From Pseudomonas sp. RIT409 (GTDB lineage: Bacteria > Pseudomonadota > Gammaproteobacteria > Pseudomonadales > Pseudomonadaceae), in assembly GCF_003052515.2 (NCBI RefSeq), contig NZ_QARE02000004.1, forward strand, positions 248,001 through 312,000: 64,000 nucleotides of DNA, written 5' to 3'. Under the pieces are notes generated by a model, which ran no database searches, was not told the origin of the DNA, and was given only the letters and a program-made list of their open reading frames with translations. The position numbers were made by a program, and so were the translations under genes. This document shows positions 1 to 8,527 of this stretch, piece after piece (the first letter of the stretch is position 1; every line of letters starts with the position of its first letter).

Positions 1-7
1 CTTCACA

Positions 8-32
8 GAGAGCGCCTTCGGGCGCTCTTTTT
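8..32 (+). terminator. Rho-independent terminator
   Basis: An 8-bp perfect stem (AGAGCGCC/GGCGCTCT, 9–16 with 21–28) closed by a TTCG tetraloop is followed by a T run. It ends a gene lying left of the window. Confidence 0.85.
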
Positions 33-217
33 CATTCGCGGTAACACTTCGTCCGCTGCCGTGTGTTCCGCTGAGGCGGCGAAGTTGAACTAGCCTTAAC
101 CATGACAGCGCACCGCATAGATGAACACTCATCGCGCATAGCGGTCATGGCTGTCCAGCGACAGCCTCTGTTCATGGAGTCGGGGGAATTTTGGGCACGT
201 CAATGCAGAGGCTTCCC

Positions 218-502
218 ATGGACCGACGCGAAATCCAGCAGCACGTCTTCGACACCCTCGGGATCATTCTGGTCGACAAAGACCCGATCCAGGACGATGC
301 CTTGCTCGCCGACCTGGAGCTGGACGAAGAAGACTTCGCGGAGTTCTTCAGCCACTTGCAGGCCGATTTCGGCATCGTCATGCCGATCAAGGTGAAATCG
401 CAAATCGCCCACCTGCCAGAGCATTCACCTTACCGCCAACTGACACTGCAGGGTTTGGTTGACCTCATTCTTGTGCAGATGAGCGACCGCACACGCCCGT
501 AG
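218..502 (+). CDS. Acyl-carrier-protein-like protein lacking the carrier serine
   Basis: A 94-aa acidic protein with the size and helical pattern of an acyl carrier protein. The region that normally reads D-S-L-D, where the serine carries phosphopantetheine, reads L-E-L-D here (residues 33–36), so the attachment site is Glu34. It therefore should not carry an acyl chain by the known mechanism. The start at 218 has an AGAGG ribosome site 8 nt upstream; in-frame ATGs at 191 and 203 have none. It stands alone. Family assignment rests on fold-level resemblance only and the role is unknown. Confidence 0.75.
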   Translation: MDRREIQQHVFDTLGIILVDKDPIQDDALLADLELDEEDFAEFFSHLQADFGIVMPIKVKSQIAHLPEHSPYRQLTLQGLVDLILVQMSDRTRP

Positions 503-649
503 TGACGGCACACGGGACAGCGTTTCGCAGATGACAGTACAGGGTGAGTGATGCGGTTGCGGCGAAGGGCGCACGCAATGCGTCGTGCGAAGGCACGGGC
601 GGGCTATCGGACGATAGCGCCGCTGTGATGATTGACCCCAGATCAGGAT

Positions 650-775
650 TCAGCGGCGAGGGCGACGGCGCTCGTCATCGTCGGTCCTGACGGGAATGGG
701 TTGCAGTTTCGGGCGCTCGATCAGGCCCAGTGCAACGCCGACATCGTGAAGCCACTCTTGCAATTTGCTGTTCAT
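650..775 (-). CDS. Small conserved basic/proline-rich protein (41 aa)
   Basis: A 41-aa protein starting MNSKLQEWLHD: an amphipathic N-terminal helix followed by an arginine/proline-rich tail ending in RRRPRR. The ATG at 775 is preceded by a strong purine-rich ribosome site (AAGGGGGG), which decides the start over a longer 70-aa reading. It resembles small hypothetical proteins common in pseudomonads. No function can be assigned. It is monocistronic, facing the gene at 218. Confidence 0.6.
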   Translation of the reverse strand: MNSKLQEWLHDVGVALGLIERPKLQPIPVRTDDDERRRPRR

Positions 776-981
776 GTGTACGCCCCCCTTCAGGGAATGC
801 TGGCAGCTGACTGTTCGTAAAACCCGGGTCCGCATAAAGCAGATCATAGTGCTCAATGACACTTTACGCCTGCTACGAAGTGTCGCGGCAGGAAATTTTC
901 CCTCCCCTTACGTTTTAACGTCGCCATCCCGCAAACCCTGAGTGGCGCTCGACCAGCGGCAGTGCCACTGGTCGTCCAGCT

Positions 982-2433
982 CTAGCCTGCGGCCACTGGG
1001 CTTAGCGCGGTCCCTTCGTGGGCCTGACTGCGTCGCGCAAAGAGGAAAAACAGCACGCCGCCCGGGAAACATCCTGTAAACCATGCGAAATTCGCCATCG
1101 GTTGCAGAGCGGGGATGAAGGTAATCGCAATGCCCGCCAACGTCGCGAGGATCAGCGCCTTGACGGCCGTGTAATTGACACCGCCGTTGTACCAGTACCG
1201 TCCCGAAGGACCATCGTTGAACAGGGCATCGACATCGATCTGCTGTTTCTTGATCAAGTAATAGTCCACCAGCAGGATGCCGAACAGCGGACCGATGAAC
1301 GCGGCCAGTACATCGAGGGTGTAGTGGATCACCTGCGGGTTGTTGAACAGGTTCCAGGGCGTGATGAAGATCGAGGCCACGGCGGCAATCATGCCCCCCA
1401 CGCGCCAACTGATCTTGCTTGGTGCGACGTTGGCGAAATCGAACGCCGGAGAAACGAAATTGGCCACGATGTTGATGCCGATAGTCGCCGTGACGAACGC
1501 GAATGCCCCCAGCAATACCGCCACATCGTTGTCGATGCGCGCCACTGTCGCGATCGGGTCATGCAGCATTTCGCCGAACACCGGCAGGGTTCCGGAGACG
1601 ATCACGACCGTCACCAGCGAAAAAGCCAGGAAGTTGACCGGCAAGCCCCAGAAGTTGCCACGGCGCACTTCAGCCATGCTGCGGCAATAGCGGCTGAAGT
1701 CACCGAAATTGAGCGTGGGCCCGGAAAAGTACGACACCACCAGAGCCGTGGCCATGATCACTTGGGACACCGCCTCCCAACCGCTCAACGATTTTTCTGA
1801 CAGAGTGAAACTGATGTTCGCCCAACCAGCCTTCCAGACGATCCAGCCTGCCAGCAGAAACATGACGGCGTATACCACAGGACCGGCCCAGTCGATGAAC
1901 CGACGAATCGAATCCATCCCGGTCCAGAACACGGCGGCCTGTACCAACCACAGCACCAGGAAACCGAACCAGCCCAGGTAGGACAAGCCAGCGAAATGAG
2001 GTTCGGCGTAGACCGACATCTGCGGGAAGAATCGCAGAACCACGATGATCAGCGCGCTGGAGGCCAGATAGGTTTGCACACCGTACCAGGCCACGGCGAT
2101 GAGGCCGCGAATGACGGCCGGGATGTTCGCACCGAATACGCCAAACGCCAGGCGGCAGACCACCGGGTAAGGCACGGCGGCTTGCTGGCTGGGTTTGGCC
2201 AGCAGATTGGCGACGACTTGGATGATGCAAATGCCGGCCAGCAATGCGATCAATACCTGCCAACTTGCCAGGCCCAGCGCAAAGAGGCTCGCGGCGAAGA
2301 CATAGCCGCCGACGCTGTGCACATCGCTCATCCAGAATGCAAAAATGTTGTACCAGGTCCACTTCTGCGGCAGTGGCCCCAAGTCCTGATTATAGAGGCG
2401 GGGGCTGTAGCCCTTGGGCATTGGCTCGGTCAT
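982..2433 (-). CDS. NCS1-family nucleobase/hydantoin-type cation symporter
   Basis: A 483-aa inner-membrane protein with about 12 hydrophobic segments. The N-terminus carries the NCS1 signature region (residues 9–50, with YNQDLGPLP and a helix containing FWMSD). NCS1 carriers import uracil, cytosine, allantoin, hydantoins or related rings with H+ or Na+. The ATG at 2433 starts the conserved N-terminus; a longer frame to 2631 runs back through the promoter region. No catabolic genes sit beside it, so the substrate cannot be narrowed. A symmetric GTATAC element about 80–120 bp upstream probably controls it. Confidence 0.9.
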   Translation of the reverse strand: MTEPMPKGYSPRLYNQDLGPLPQKWTWYNIFAFWMSDVHSVGGYVFAASLFALGLASWQVLIALLAGICIIQVVANLLAKPSQQAAVPYPVVCRLAFGVFGANIPAVIRGLIAVAWYGVQTYLASSALIIVVLRFFPQMSVYAEPHFAGLSYLGWFGFLVLWLVQAAVFWTGMDSIRRFIDWAGPVVYAVMFLLAGWIVWKAGWANISFTLSEKSLSGWEAVSQVIMATALVVSYFSGPTLNFGDFSRYCRSMAEVRRGNFWGLPVNFLAFSLVTVVIVSGTLPVFGEMLHDPIATVARIDNDVAVLLGAFAFVTATIGINIVANFVSPAFDFANVAPSKISWRVGGMIAAVASIFITPWNLFNNPQVIHYTLDVLAAFIGPLFGILLVDYYLIKKQQIDVDALFNDGPSGRYWYNGGVNYTAVKALILATLAGIAITFIPALQPMANFAWFTGCFPGGVLFFLFARRSQAHEGTALSPVAAG

Positions 2434-2789
2434 CACGGGTCTCCCTGAAAGGATGAACAGGCTCCCGAGGCATGCCGCTAACCACACTGCGTACGGGAGC
2501 AAGCATGGGTTGTATACGCGTTGACACGCAGAATGCGTGCCATACCGTATACCTGGGGCAACCAAACGCGGAATAGACGGTACGCTGCAAAGCGCGAGTG
2601 AAGAGGCGAACGGAGAATCACGGTGCGACAACGCCCGATCAATGCGCGCTCGCAGTGCAGGTATGCTTGATCACGGTGCATTCGAGGGAGGCTAAGGGAG
2701 CAGTTGACCGTCGAAATCCTGTATACAATTTTCTCGTCAAACAGAAGCGCAGCGCTCTTTCGGCCCCGCGCTCCATGACGCTGGTCTAC
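2434..2789. other. Intergenic region between NCS1 transporter and rmuC
   Basis: This 356-bp region holds the symmetric GTATAC element at 2510–2554 and a third GTATAC in CTGTATACAA at 2719–2728. No credible small gene or terminator hairpin with a T run was seen. Confidence 0.5.
2510..2554 (-). promoter_or_regulatory. Symmetric double GTATAC operator upstream of NCS1 transporter
   Basis: Two GTATAC hexamers (2512–2517 and 2547–2552) flank an inner inverted repeat CACGCA-GAA-TGCGTG (2525–2539), with exactly 7 nt on each side. The 41-bp array has a single dyad at 2532, about 100 bp upstream of the transporter start. Such symmetry suggests a dimer or tetramer of a transcription factor. The regulator is not identified. 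Confidence 0.5.
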
Positions 2790-4274
2790 CTATTCAGGCA
2801 ACTGCACCAGCCCATCTTCATCGGTCATGGCACGCTCCAACAGGTCCGCTGGCAGATGCTTGCTGGCCCGAGCGCCCAGCAACTTCAGCTGCTCGCTGCG
2901 GCTGACCAGGTTACCCCGCCCCTCCACCAACTTGTTGCGTGCGGCGCCGTAGGCCTTTTCCAGCTGTTGCAAGCGACTGCCTACCTCGTCCAGGTCCTGA
3001 ATGAACAGCACGAACTTGTCGTAGAGCCATCCTGCGCGTTCGGCGATCTCCCTGGCGTTCTGGCTTTGACGCTCCTGTTTCCACAGGCTGTCGATGACCC
3101 GAAGCGTCGCCAGCAAAGTGGTCGGACTGACGATCACGATGTTGCGGTCGAAAGCGTCCTGAAACATGTTCGGCTCGGCTTGCAACGCGGCCGAAAATGC
3201 TGCCTCGATAGGCACGAACAGCAATACGAAGTCCAGACTGTGCAAACCGTCGAGCCGCTTGTAATCCTTGCCGGACAGCCCCTTTACATGGTTCCGCAGC
3301 GACTGCACATGCTGCTTGAGCGCCGCTTGGGCAATCACCTCGTCCTGCGCTGAAACGAACTGTTGGTACGCCGTAAGGCTGACCTTGGCGTCCACCACCA
3401 CCTGTTTGTTTCCCGGCAGCATGATCAGGACATCGGGCTGGAAGCGCTCGCCGTCAGGTCCCTTGAGATTGACCTGCGTCTGGTATTCACGTCCTTTTTC
3501 CAGCCCGGCATGTTCAAGCACCCGCTCCAGGATCAGCTCGCCCCAATTGCCCTGGGTCTTCTGCCCTTTCAGGGCTTGGGTCAGGTTGGTGGCTTCATCG
3601 CTCAGTCGCTGGTTGAGCTGTTGTAGCCGCTCCAGCTCTTTGCCCAGCGAAAAACGTTCCCGCGCCTCTTGCTGGTAGCTCTCCTCGACACGCTTTTCAA
3701 ACGACTGGATGCGCTCCTTGAGCGGGTTGAGCAACTGCCCCAGTTGCAGTTGACTGGTCTCGGCAAAGCGCTGCTCGCGCTCATCAAAAATCTTCCCGGC
3801 CAACTCTGCGAATTGAGCACGCAACTCATCGCGCGAGCTTTGCAGGTCACTCAAGCGCTGCTGGTGGCTCTCCTGCTGCTCACGAAGTTCGGCACCTAGC
3901 GACGCGCATTGGGCGCTCAGGCGCCGCAGCTCGTTCTCTTTATCTTCGCGCTCCTGGTTCCAGTCCCCCTGCGCCTGCCGCGCTGCCTCCTGTTGCTGCC
4001 GAAGCAGCTCGACTTCCCGACGCAGGGCTGCGAGGTCAGCCTGCTTGACGGCATTGGCCTGACTCAGGTCGCTGATTTCGTCGCGCCCCGCGTCCAACTG
4101 CGCCGCGAGGCCGTCCTGCGCCATCTGGGCATTGACCAGACGCTCGTCGAGCAGAAGCAAATCCGCTTCGCGCCGCGCAACTTTACGTTGCAGCTGCCAC
4201 GCCAATGCCAGCAACGGCACCCCCGCTATCCCCAATCCCAGCAGGAGGCTGGTGAGGTCAAAAGCCATAAACAT
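2790..4274 (-). CDS. rmuC: DNA recombination protein RmuC
   Basis: A 494-aa protein. Residues ~4–27 form a membrane anchor, followed by a long Glu/Gln/Arg-rich coiled coil (about residues 30–230) and the conserved RmuC nuclease-like domain (motifs around GNWGELILERVLEHAGL and VVVDAKVSL). RmuC limits inversions and rearrangements at short repeats; the biochemical reaction is not well defined. The start at 4274 has GGAG 7 nt upstream; ATG 4268 is also possible. It is monocistronic. Confidence 0.93.
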   Translation of the reverse strand: MFMAFDLTSLLLGLGIAGVPLLALAWQLQRKVARREADLLLLDERLVNAQMAQDGLAAQLDAGRDEISDLSQANAVKQADLAALRREVELLRQQQEAARQAQGDWNQEREDKENELRRLSAQCASLGAELREQQESHQQRLSDLQSSRDELRAQFAELAGKIFDEREQRFAETSQLQLGQLLNPLKERIQSFEKRVEESYQQEARERFSLGKELERLQQLNQRLSDEATNLTQALKGQKTQGNWGELILERVLEHAGLEKGREYQTQVNLKGPDGERFQPDVLIMLPGNKQVVVDAKVSLTAYQQFVSAQDEVIAQAALKQHVQSLRNHVKGLSGKDYKRLDGLHSLDFVLLFVPIEAAFSAALQAEPNMFQDAFDRNIVIVSPTTLLATLRVIDSLWKQERQSQNAREIAERAGWLYDKFVLFIQDLDEVGSRLQQLEKAYGAARNKLVEGRGNLVSRSEQLKLLGARASKHLPADLLERAMTDEDGLVQLPE

Positions 4275-5233
4275 TTCCCTACTCCACAATCGTGCTGGCG
4301 GCATTATGCGCAGAAGCGGCGCCCACGTCAGAGGCCGATCGGCGATGAATGGGCGGATTCGCGTTGAGCACCCGCGCAAAGGCGCGTCCTAGAGCAGGGG
4401 GCAGGGACAATCCACAGATCCTGTGGATAACTCAGTGGACAACGACCGTCCAACCCCCGCAAACGCAGGCAGAACGCGGCCTGCGTTCAAACTGACGATT
4501 TTTTCACCAACCCAAAAAAGCGAAGATTTTCATTGACTTAATAATTCGTTACCGGAAATCAACCTCTTACGCGCGAATGTGACAGTGGGATGGCAGCTAA
4601 AGGTTTTAATGTGCACAAGTCAATTTCCAATCGCTATAAAGCGCCGTTTGGAAAGTGCCAAAACGTGCTTGATAGAGGGCAAAAAGGCCAAAGGCCATCT
4701 TTTGCCAAGGGCGTCAAACGCTAAGCACCTCGATTCATTGCCAGCGAGGTGACGGATTTACGGCCCTAAACGGCGCTATGCAAAAGGCACTTCCCAATTC
4801 CAACTGGATCAGTTAACATCCGCGCCGTTAGTACCAAGCTGAAATCAATTCTGATCGACGATATCCTTGACCTGAACCCTTAACGCTCAGGCCCTCCAGG
4901 AACCGATCACCTCGTTGGTTGACCTGTCATGCCTTCCCGATCTGCCCGTTACCGCAGACGAGATGAAGCCCACATGGCCTGCTCGAACCACCCTGCAAAT
5001 TGATCAGGATCTTCACCCGGAGCACCGAACCTTTGCTCCTGTTGTGTCGCCTGCCCTCCGAAGTACCTACCAGTCAGCCCAGCGCCAATCGATAACCGCG
5101 CTTCCCTGGCTGCCCTGTTCCAGACAGGTTCTGCGCTCTGCCCCTGGCTCTCGATCGAGCATTGGTCCGCGTTTACTGGAACGATTTTAGCTGGCGCGCT
5201 TCATATAGCGTGTCGATTCAGGAAACACCTTAC
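4275..5233. other. Long non-coding interval (~960 bp)
   Basis: No ORF here looks real: a 91-codon frame at 4915–5190 has no ribosome site and unconvincing composition. The left half is A+T-richer than its surroundings and contains several complementary segments (4640–4777, listed separately). The right half carries nothing recognisable apart from the leader of the small gene at 5234. Confidence 0.5.
4640..4777. ncRNA. Candidate structured RNA (multi-branch fold)
   Basis: An outer helix AGCGCCGTTT (4640–4649) with AAACGGCGCT (4768–4777), 10 perfect pairs, encloses three local hairpins: 4678–4706 (GGCAAAA and GGCC blocks around AAA), 4711–4721 (GCGT-CAA-ACGC) and 4726–4751 (CACCTCG/CGAGGTG). 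A TATAAA box at 4635–4640 could be a -10 on the plus strand but has no good -35. It is not recognised as a known Pseudomonas sRNA, and strand and transcription are unproven. Confidence 0.3.
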
Positions 5234-5458
5234 ATGACTACCCAAATCCAGGCTCAAGAAGCCATTCGTACCCTTACCCATGCCTTCGCACCCATGGACT
5301 GTCTGATCATGGCTGCCCGCAAAGGCTGCTTCAGCTTCACGCTTGTCAATGAGCACGGCATCGCCCGCCACAGCGAGCGTTTGTACCCCGACCAGTATTC
5401 CAGCCCTGTGCCGCTGCAGGCTGTGATCGAGCGAACGCGCCAAGCGCTGGCCGCGTAA
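5234..5458 (+). CDS. Small conserved hypothetical protein (74 aa)
   Basis: A 74-aa soluble protein beginning MTTQIQAQEAIRTLTHAF. The ATG at 5234 follows an AGGAAA ribosome site; the frame is open further upstream but without a site. An intrinsic terminator follows 30 nt after the stop, supporting a real transcription unit. No motif is recognised. The size and the simple alpha/beta pattern resemble small uncharacterised Pseudomonas proteins. Function unknown. Confidence 0.75.
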   Translation: MTTQIQAQEAIRTLTHAFAPMDCLIMAARKGCFSFTLVNEHGIARHSERLYPDQYSSPVPLQAVIERTRQALAA

Positions 5459-5487
5459 CCGTTCGTCGGCAAAATCAGTCCTCATCA

Positions 5488-5518
5488 AGCCTCGCCCTCA
5501 AACGGCGAGGCTTTTTTT
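5488..5518 (+). terminator. Rho-independent terminator
   Basis: A 9-bp stem AGCCTCGCC/GGCGAGGCT (5488–5496 with 5504–5512) is followed by a run of seven T. It ends the 74-aa gene. Confidence 0.9.
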
Positions 5519-5733
5519 GTGCCTGTTTTTGCTATGAAAAAACCTTCGGGTTAATTCCGGAGCGAAATATCGGCGCCGAGACACATGGGGAAATATTTTA
5601 AAAACAGCCCTTTACGCAGCAAATATGAGACTACGCTTCAACTCAAGCGGTCTTAGCCGCTTCCGGCGGACCCGAATTCCATCCCGCTGCCAAGCGTCAG
5701 GGTCCACCGGCTCATTCACTTCCTGAGGGTGTT

Positions 5734-6225
5734 ATGGGAATCGCTGCCAGTGAACTGCGTCGATACGTGATCCGCCCTACGCTGATCTACCTGGATCGAC
5801 ACCATCCCCGGGCTGAAGCTTTCCTCCTGGCCGTTGCCGCCAGCCAGTCCGCGCTAGGTTTCGCCCTCGACAGTCAACGCGGCCATGGGCTGTACGGGAT
5901 TTCCGACACGCTGCACTACTCATTGTGGGACAGCTACCTGGCCAAAGACCCCGATCTGGCCAGCCGTGTCAGAGGGCTGGCCAGCCAGCACGCCTTCCTG
6001 ACCGGGCCGGACCTGGAACTGACTGTCAATCTGCGCTACGCCACTGCCATTGCCTGGATGATGGTCGAAGCGAGTCGCCTCTCACTCCCCAACCTCGACG
6101 ACGTCATCGGCATGGCACGCATTTGGCGCGAGGTATTTCAGCCCCAGGGCCGACTGATGGATTTCGCGACCGCTTGGCAGGCTTCTGTAGTCCCCGTGCT
6201 TCAAGGCGAAGCGGCCATTTTGTGA
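5734..6225 (+). CDS. Hypothetical protein (163 aa)
   Basis: A 163-aa, largely helical protein starting MGIAASELRRYVIRPTL, preceded by a GAGGG ribosome site. It has a hydrophobic alanine-rich segment around residues 27–42 and a segment GLYGISDTLHYSLWDSYLA. No catalytic motif is evident and I do not recognise the family. It stands alone between the terminator at 5518 and the FadL gene. Codon use matches the core genome. Confidence 0.75.
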   Translation: MGIAASELRRYVIRPTLIYLDRHHPRAEAFLLAVAASQSALGFALDSQRGHGLYGISDTLHYSLWDSYLAKDPDLASRVRGLASQHAFLTGPDLELTVNLRYATAIAWMMVEASRLSLPNLDDVIGMARIWREVFQPQGRLMDFATAWQASVVPVLQGEAAIL

Positions 6226-6365
6226 CTTGACGGTTTCGCTGAATAAGGCAGCAATTTTCGCAAGATTGTCCTACAAAAACTGCTCTAACTCGGGTGATCC
6301 AGCCTATAGCGCGTTGTGGAAAATGTTGGTAATTTCCGCGCGGTGATCAACAAGGAGTTCTAACA

Positions 6366-7670
6366 ATGAAAAAAACAATGATCAAATCCAGCCTCAGTCT
6401 TGCCGTTACCCTTGCCTCCACTCAACTCTTCGCATCCGGTTTTGCCCTCAACGAACAAAGCATCAGCGGCATGGGCACCGGTTTCGCCGGGCGTTCCTCC
6501 TCCGTTGACGATGCGAGCATTGTGTATGGCAACCCGGCAGGCATGTCGCGCCTCAAACGCCAACAAGTGACTGTGGGCGTGGCCGCGATCGATGCCAAGA
6601 CCGACATCAGCGACGCCAGTGGTAGCCGCGCCGGCACCAACAAAGGCGACATGGTTCCATTCACTGCCGTTCCCATGGGTTTCTATGTCAACCCGGTCGA
6701 CGATCATTGGGCCTTCGGTCTGGGCGTCTACGCTCCTTATGGTCTGATCACCGACTACGAGAGCAGCTTCCAGGGCCAGAATTTCGGCAGCAAGAGCATC
6801 GTGAAGGTCGTCACCTTCCAGCCGACGATCAGCTACGCGTTCAATGACAAGGTTTCGATCGGTTTCGGTCCGACCATCAACCGCATTTCCGGCGCACTGG
6901 AGTCGACCCTCAATGTAAGCGGCCTCACGCTTCCTGCCACAGGTCGTCCATCCGGGGATGGCCGCATCCAGGTGAAGGGCGACGACGTCGGTTACGGCTT
7001 CAACGCGGGTATTCTGGTACAAGCCACCGACAGCACCAGCCTGGGCCTGACCTACCACTCGAAAGTGACTTACAAGCTCGACGGCCATACCGAAGTCCGC
7101 ACCGGTGCAGGCGTTCCTCCCCAGATTCTGGGAAGCGGTCGCTACGATGCCAAACTCAGCCTGGATACGCCGGAGTCGGTTGACTTCTCCATCACTCAGA
7201 AGCTGGACGATGCCTGGAAAGTCTACGCCGGTGCTACCTGGACGCGCTGGAGTCGCCTGCAAGACATCACCGTCCGCAACTCGGGCGTGACCCGCGCTGG
7301 CGGCGTGGCGGCCCCGGCATTGGTCGGGACCATCACCGAAGAACAGAATTGGCACGACACCTGGGCGTATGCCATCGGCACGTCCTATCATTTGAACAAA
7401 CAGTGGGTCCTGCGCACGGGCCTGACGTTCGATCAGTCGCCAACCAACAACACTGATCGCTCGCCACGCATCCCGACCGGTGACCGGACCATCTTCAGCG
7501 TCGGCGCTGGTTACAGCCCAACCGACGACATCACCATTGACGTGGCCTACTCCTACCTGGATGAGGAAACCGTCAAGGTGAACCGCACCAACGCCCTCGG
7601 CCAGCGCTACTCGTCCAAGTACGACAACAGCGCGAACGGTTTCGGCCTCGGCCTGACCTACCGCTTCTGA
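6366..7670 (+). CDS. fadL: FadL-family outer-membrane transporter
   Basis: A 434-aa precursor with a signal peptide (cleavage near residue 24, LFA-SG) followed by FALNEQSISGMGTGFAGR and YGNPAGMSRL, the N-terminal hatch and NPA region of FadL proteins, then alternating beta strands ending in an aromatic residue (TYRF), typical of a beta barrel. FadL carries long-chain fatty acids and other hydrophobic compounds across the outer membrane. The ATG has AAGGAG upstream. A strong terminator follows. In pseudomonads a glutathione peroxidase and an MFS gene lie next to a fadL gene, as here. Confidence 0.93.
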   Translation: MKKTMIKSSLSLAVTLASTQLFASGFALNEQSISGMGTGFAGRSSSVDDASIVYGNPAGMSRLKRQQVTVGVAAIDAKTDISDASGSRAGTNKGDMVPFTAVPMGFYVNPVDDHWAFGLGVYAPYGLITDYESSFQGQNFGSKSIVKVVTFQPTISYAFNDKVSIGFGPTINRISGALESTLNVSGLTLPATGRPSGDGRIQVKGDDVGYGFNAGILVQATDSTSLGLTYHSKVTYKLDGHTEVRTGAGVPPQILGSGRYDAKLSLDTPESVDFSITQKLDDAWKVYAGATWTRWSRLQDITVRNSGVTRAGGVAAPALVGTITEEQNWHDTWAYAIGTSYHLNKQWVLRTGLTFDQSPTNNTDRSPRIPTGDRTIFSVGAGYSPTDDITIDVAYSYLDEETVKVNRTNALGQRYSSKYDNSANGFGLGLTYRF

Positions 7671-7710
7671 TGACGTTGGCGGGACCGGCCGACACCGGTC
7701 CGCCATACAG

Positions 7711-7745
7711 AAAACCCCGTAGCCAGCGATGGATGCGGGGTTTTT
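7711..7745. terminator. Bidirectional rho-independent terminator
   Basis: The stem AAAACCCCG (7711–7719) with CGGGGTTTT (7736–7744) is flanked by an A tract and a T tract. It can serve both fadL and the convergent glutathione peroxidase gene. Confidence 0.85.
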
Positions 7746-7774
7746 CGTTCAGGGCATGCGACCCGAGGAGTGTC

Positions 7775-8326
7775 TCAAGGCTTGGACGCGATGGCCTTTT
7801 CCACGGCGGAAATCAGCTCGGGGTCATCCGGCGCTGTGGTGCTGGAAAAACTGGCGACGACGTTGCCCTTGCGGTCCACCACGTATTTATAGAAATTCCA
7901 GCGTGGTGCGCCGCTCTGTTCAGCCAGCGCCTTGAACAGCGGAATGGCATCGGCACCTCGAACCGGCTGAGGCTCGGTCATGGTGAAGGTCACGCCGTAA
8001 TTGACGTAACAGACCTTGGCCGTTTCTGCCGTGTCATTGGACTCTTGCTTGAAGTCGTCCGAAGGCACTCCCAGCACCTCAAGCCCCTGCCCCTTGAAAC
8101 GTTGGTTCAACGCTTCCAGGCCTTTGAATTGAGGCGCAAAGCCACAAAAACTTGCGGTATTGACCACCACCATCGGCTTGCCTGCGAATTGCTGGCACAG
8201 GTCGATCGTTTGCCGGGCGCGCAGCTTGGGCAATTCGCCCTGCAATAAAGGAGGACAATCCGCTGCGGCGACGGCACCGCTCATGGCCAACAGCAGAATA
8301 GGCAGTAAGGACCAGCGAGTGTTCAT
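7775..8326 (-). CDS. Exported glutathione-peroxidase-family protein
   Basis: A 183-aa precursor with a signal peptide (about residues 1–21, AVAAA) and a thioredoxin-like glutathione peroxidase domain. Cys61 sits in the active-site segment [12 protein letters not shown], and the WNFYKY segment supplies the Trp/Asn. The usual glutamine loop (FPxNQF) is replaced by VPSDDF, so the classical Cys-Gln-Trp-Asn tetrad is incomplete. Such enzymes probably reduce peroxides in the periplasm using thiol donors. It lies convergent to fadL and downstream of the MFS gene. Confidence 0.9.
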   Translation of the reverse strand: MNTRWSLLPILLLAMSGAVAAADCPPLLQGELPKLRARQTIDLCQQFAGKPMVVVNTASFCGFAPQFKGLEALNQRFKGQGLEVLGVPSDDFKQESNDTAETAKVCYVNYGVTFTMTEPQPVRGADAIPLFKALAEQSGAPRWNFYKYVVDRKGNVVASFSSTTAPDDPELISAVEKAIASKP

Positions 8327-8407
8327 GGAGGCATCCCTTCGAAGTAGACATTCGGCGTCTGCGACACACGCTACTCTCTGCGCCCCCGAATGCCTAGACG
8401 CCAGCCT

Positions 8408-8527
8408 TCAGCAGGTCATGCCCAGTTGCAAGGCCCCAAGGCCGACGCGGTGCCACCCCCACCAGGCCACTGCCATCAGCGTCGCAATCAGAATGACGCC
8501 CGCCAGCCAGGGAATCAGCCGCGTCAC
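8408..8527 (-). CDS. 39-aa single-pass membrane protein coupled to MFS gene
   Basis: A 39-aa frame starting at GTG 8527, beginning MTRLIPWLAG and containing one hydrophobic segment (about residues 4–23) followed by a Trp/His/Arg-rich patch. The GTG overlaps the stop codon of the MFS gene in a GTGA arrangement, indicating translational coupling. The pattern of hydrophobic residues and the overlap favour a real gene. It could be a small partner of the transporter or simply a conserved membrane peptide. No family recognised. Confidence 0.55.
   Translation of the reverse strand: MTRLIPWLAGVILIATLMAVAWWGWHRVGLGALQLGMTC

Noticed and set aside
4915..5190. A 91-codon frame in the gap before the 74-aa gene
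   Set aside because: No ribosome site, irregular composition with many Pro/Ser/Arg, no motif.
6360..7706. A 448-codon open frame antisense to the FadL gene
   Set aside because: Shadow of a high-G+C gene. The plus-strand product has signal peptide and beta-barrel features; the antisense product has no recognisable motif.
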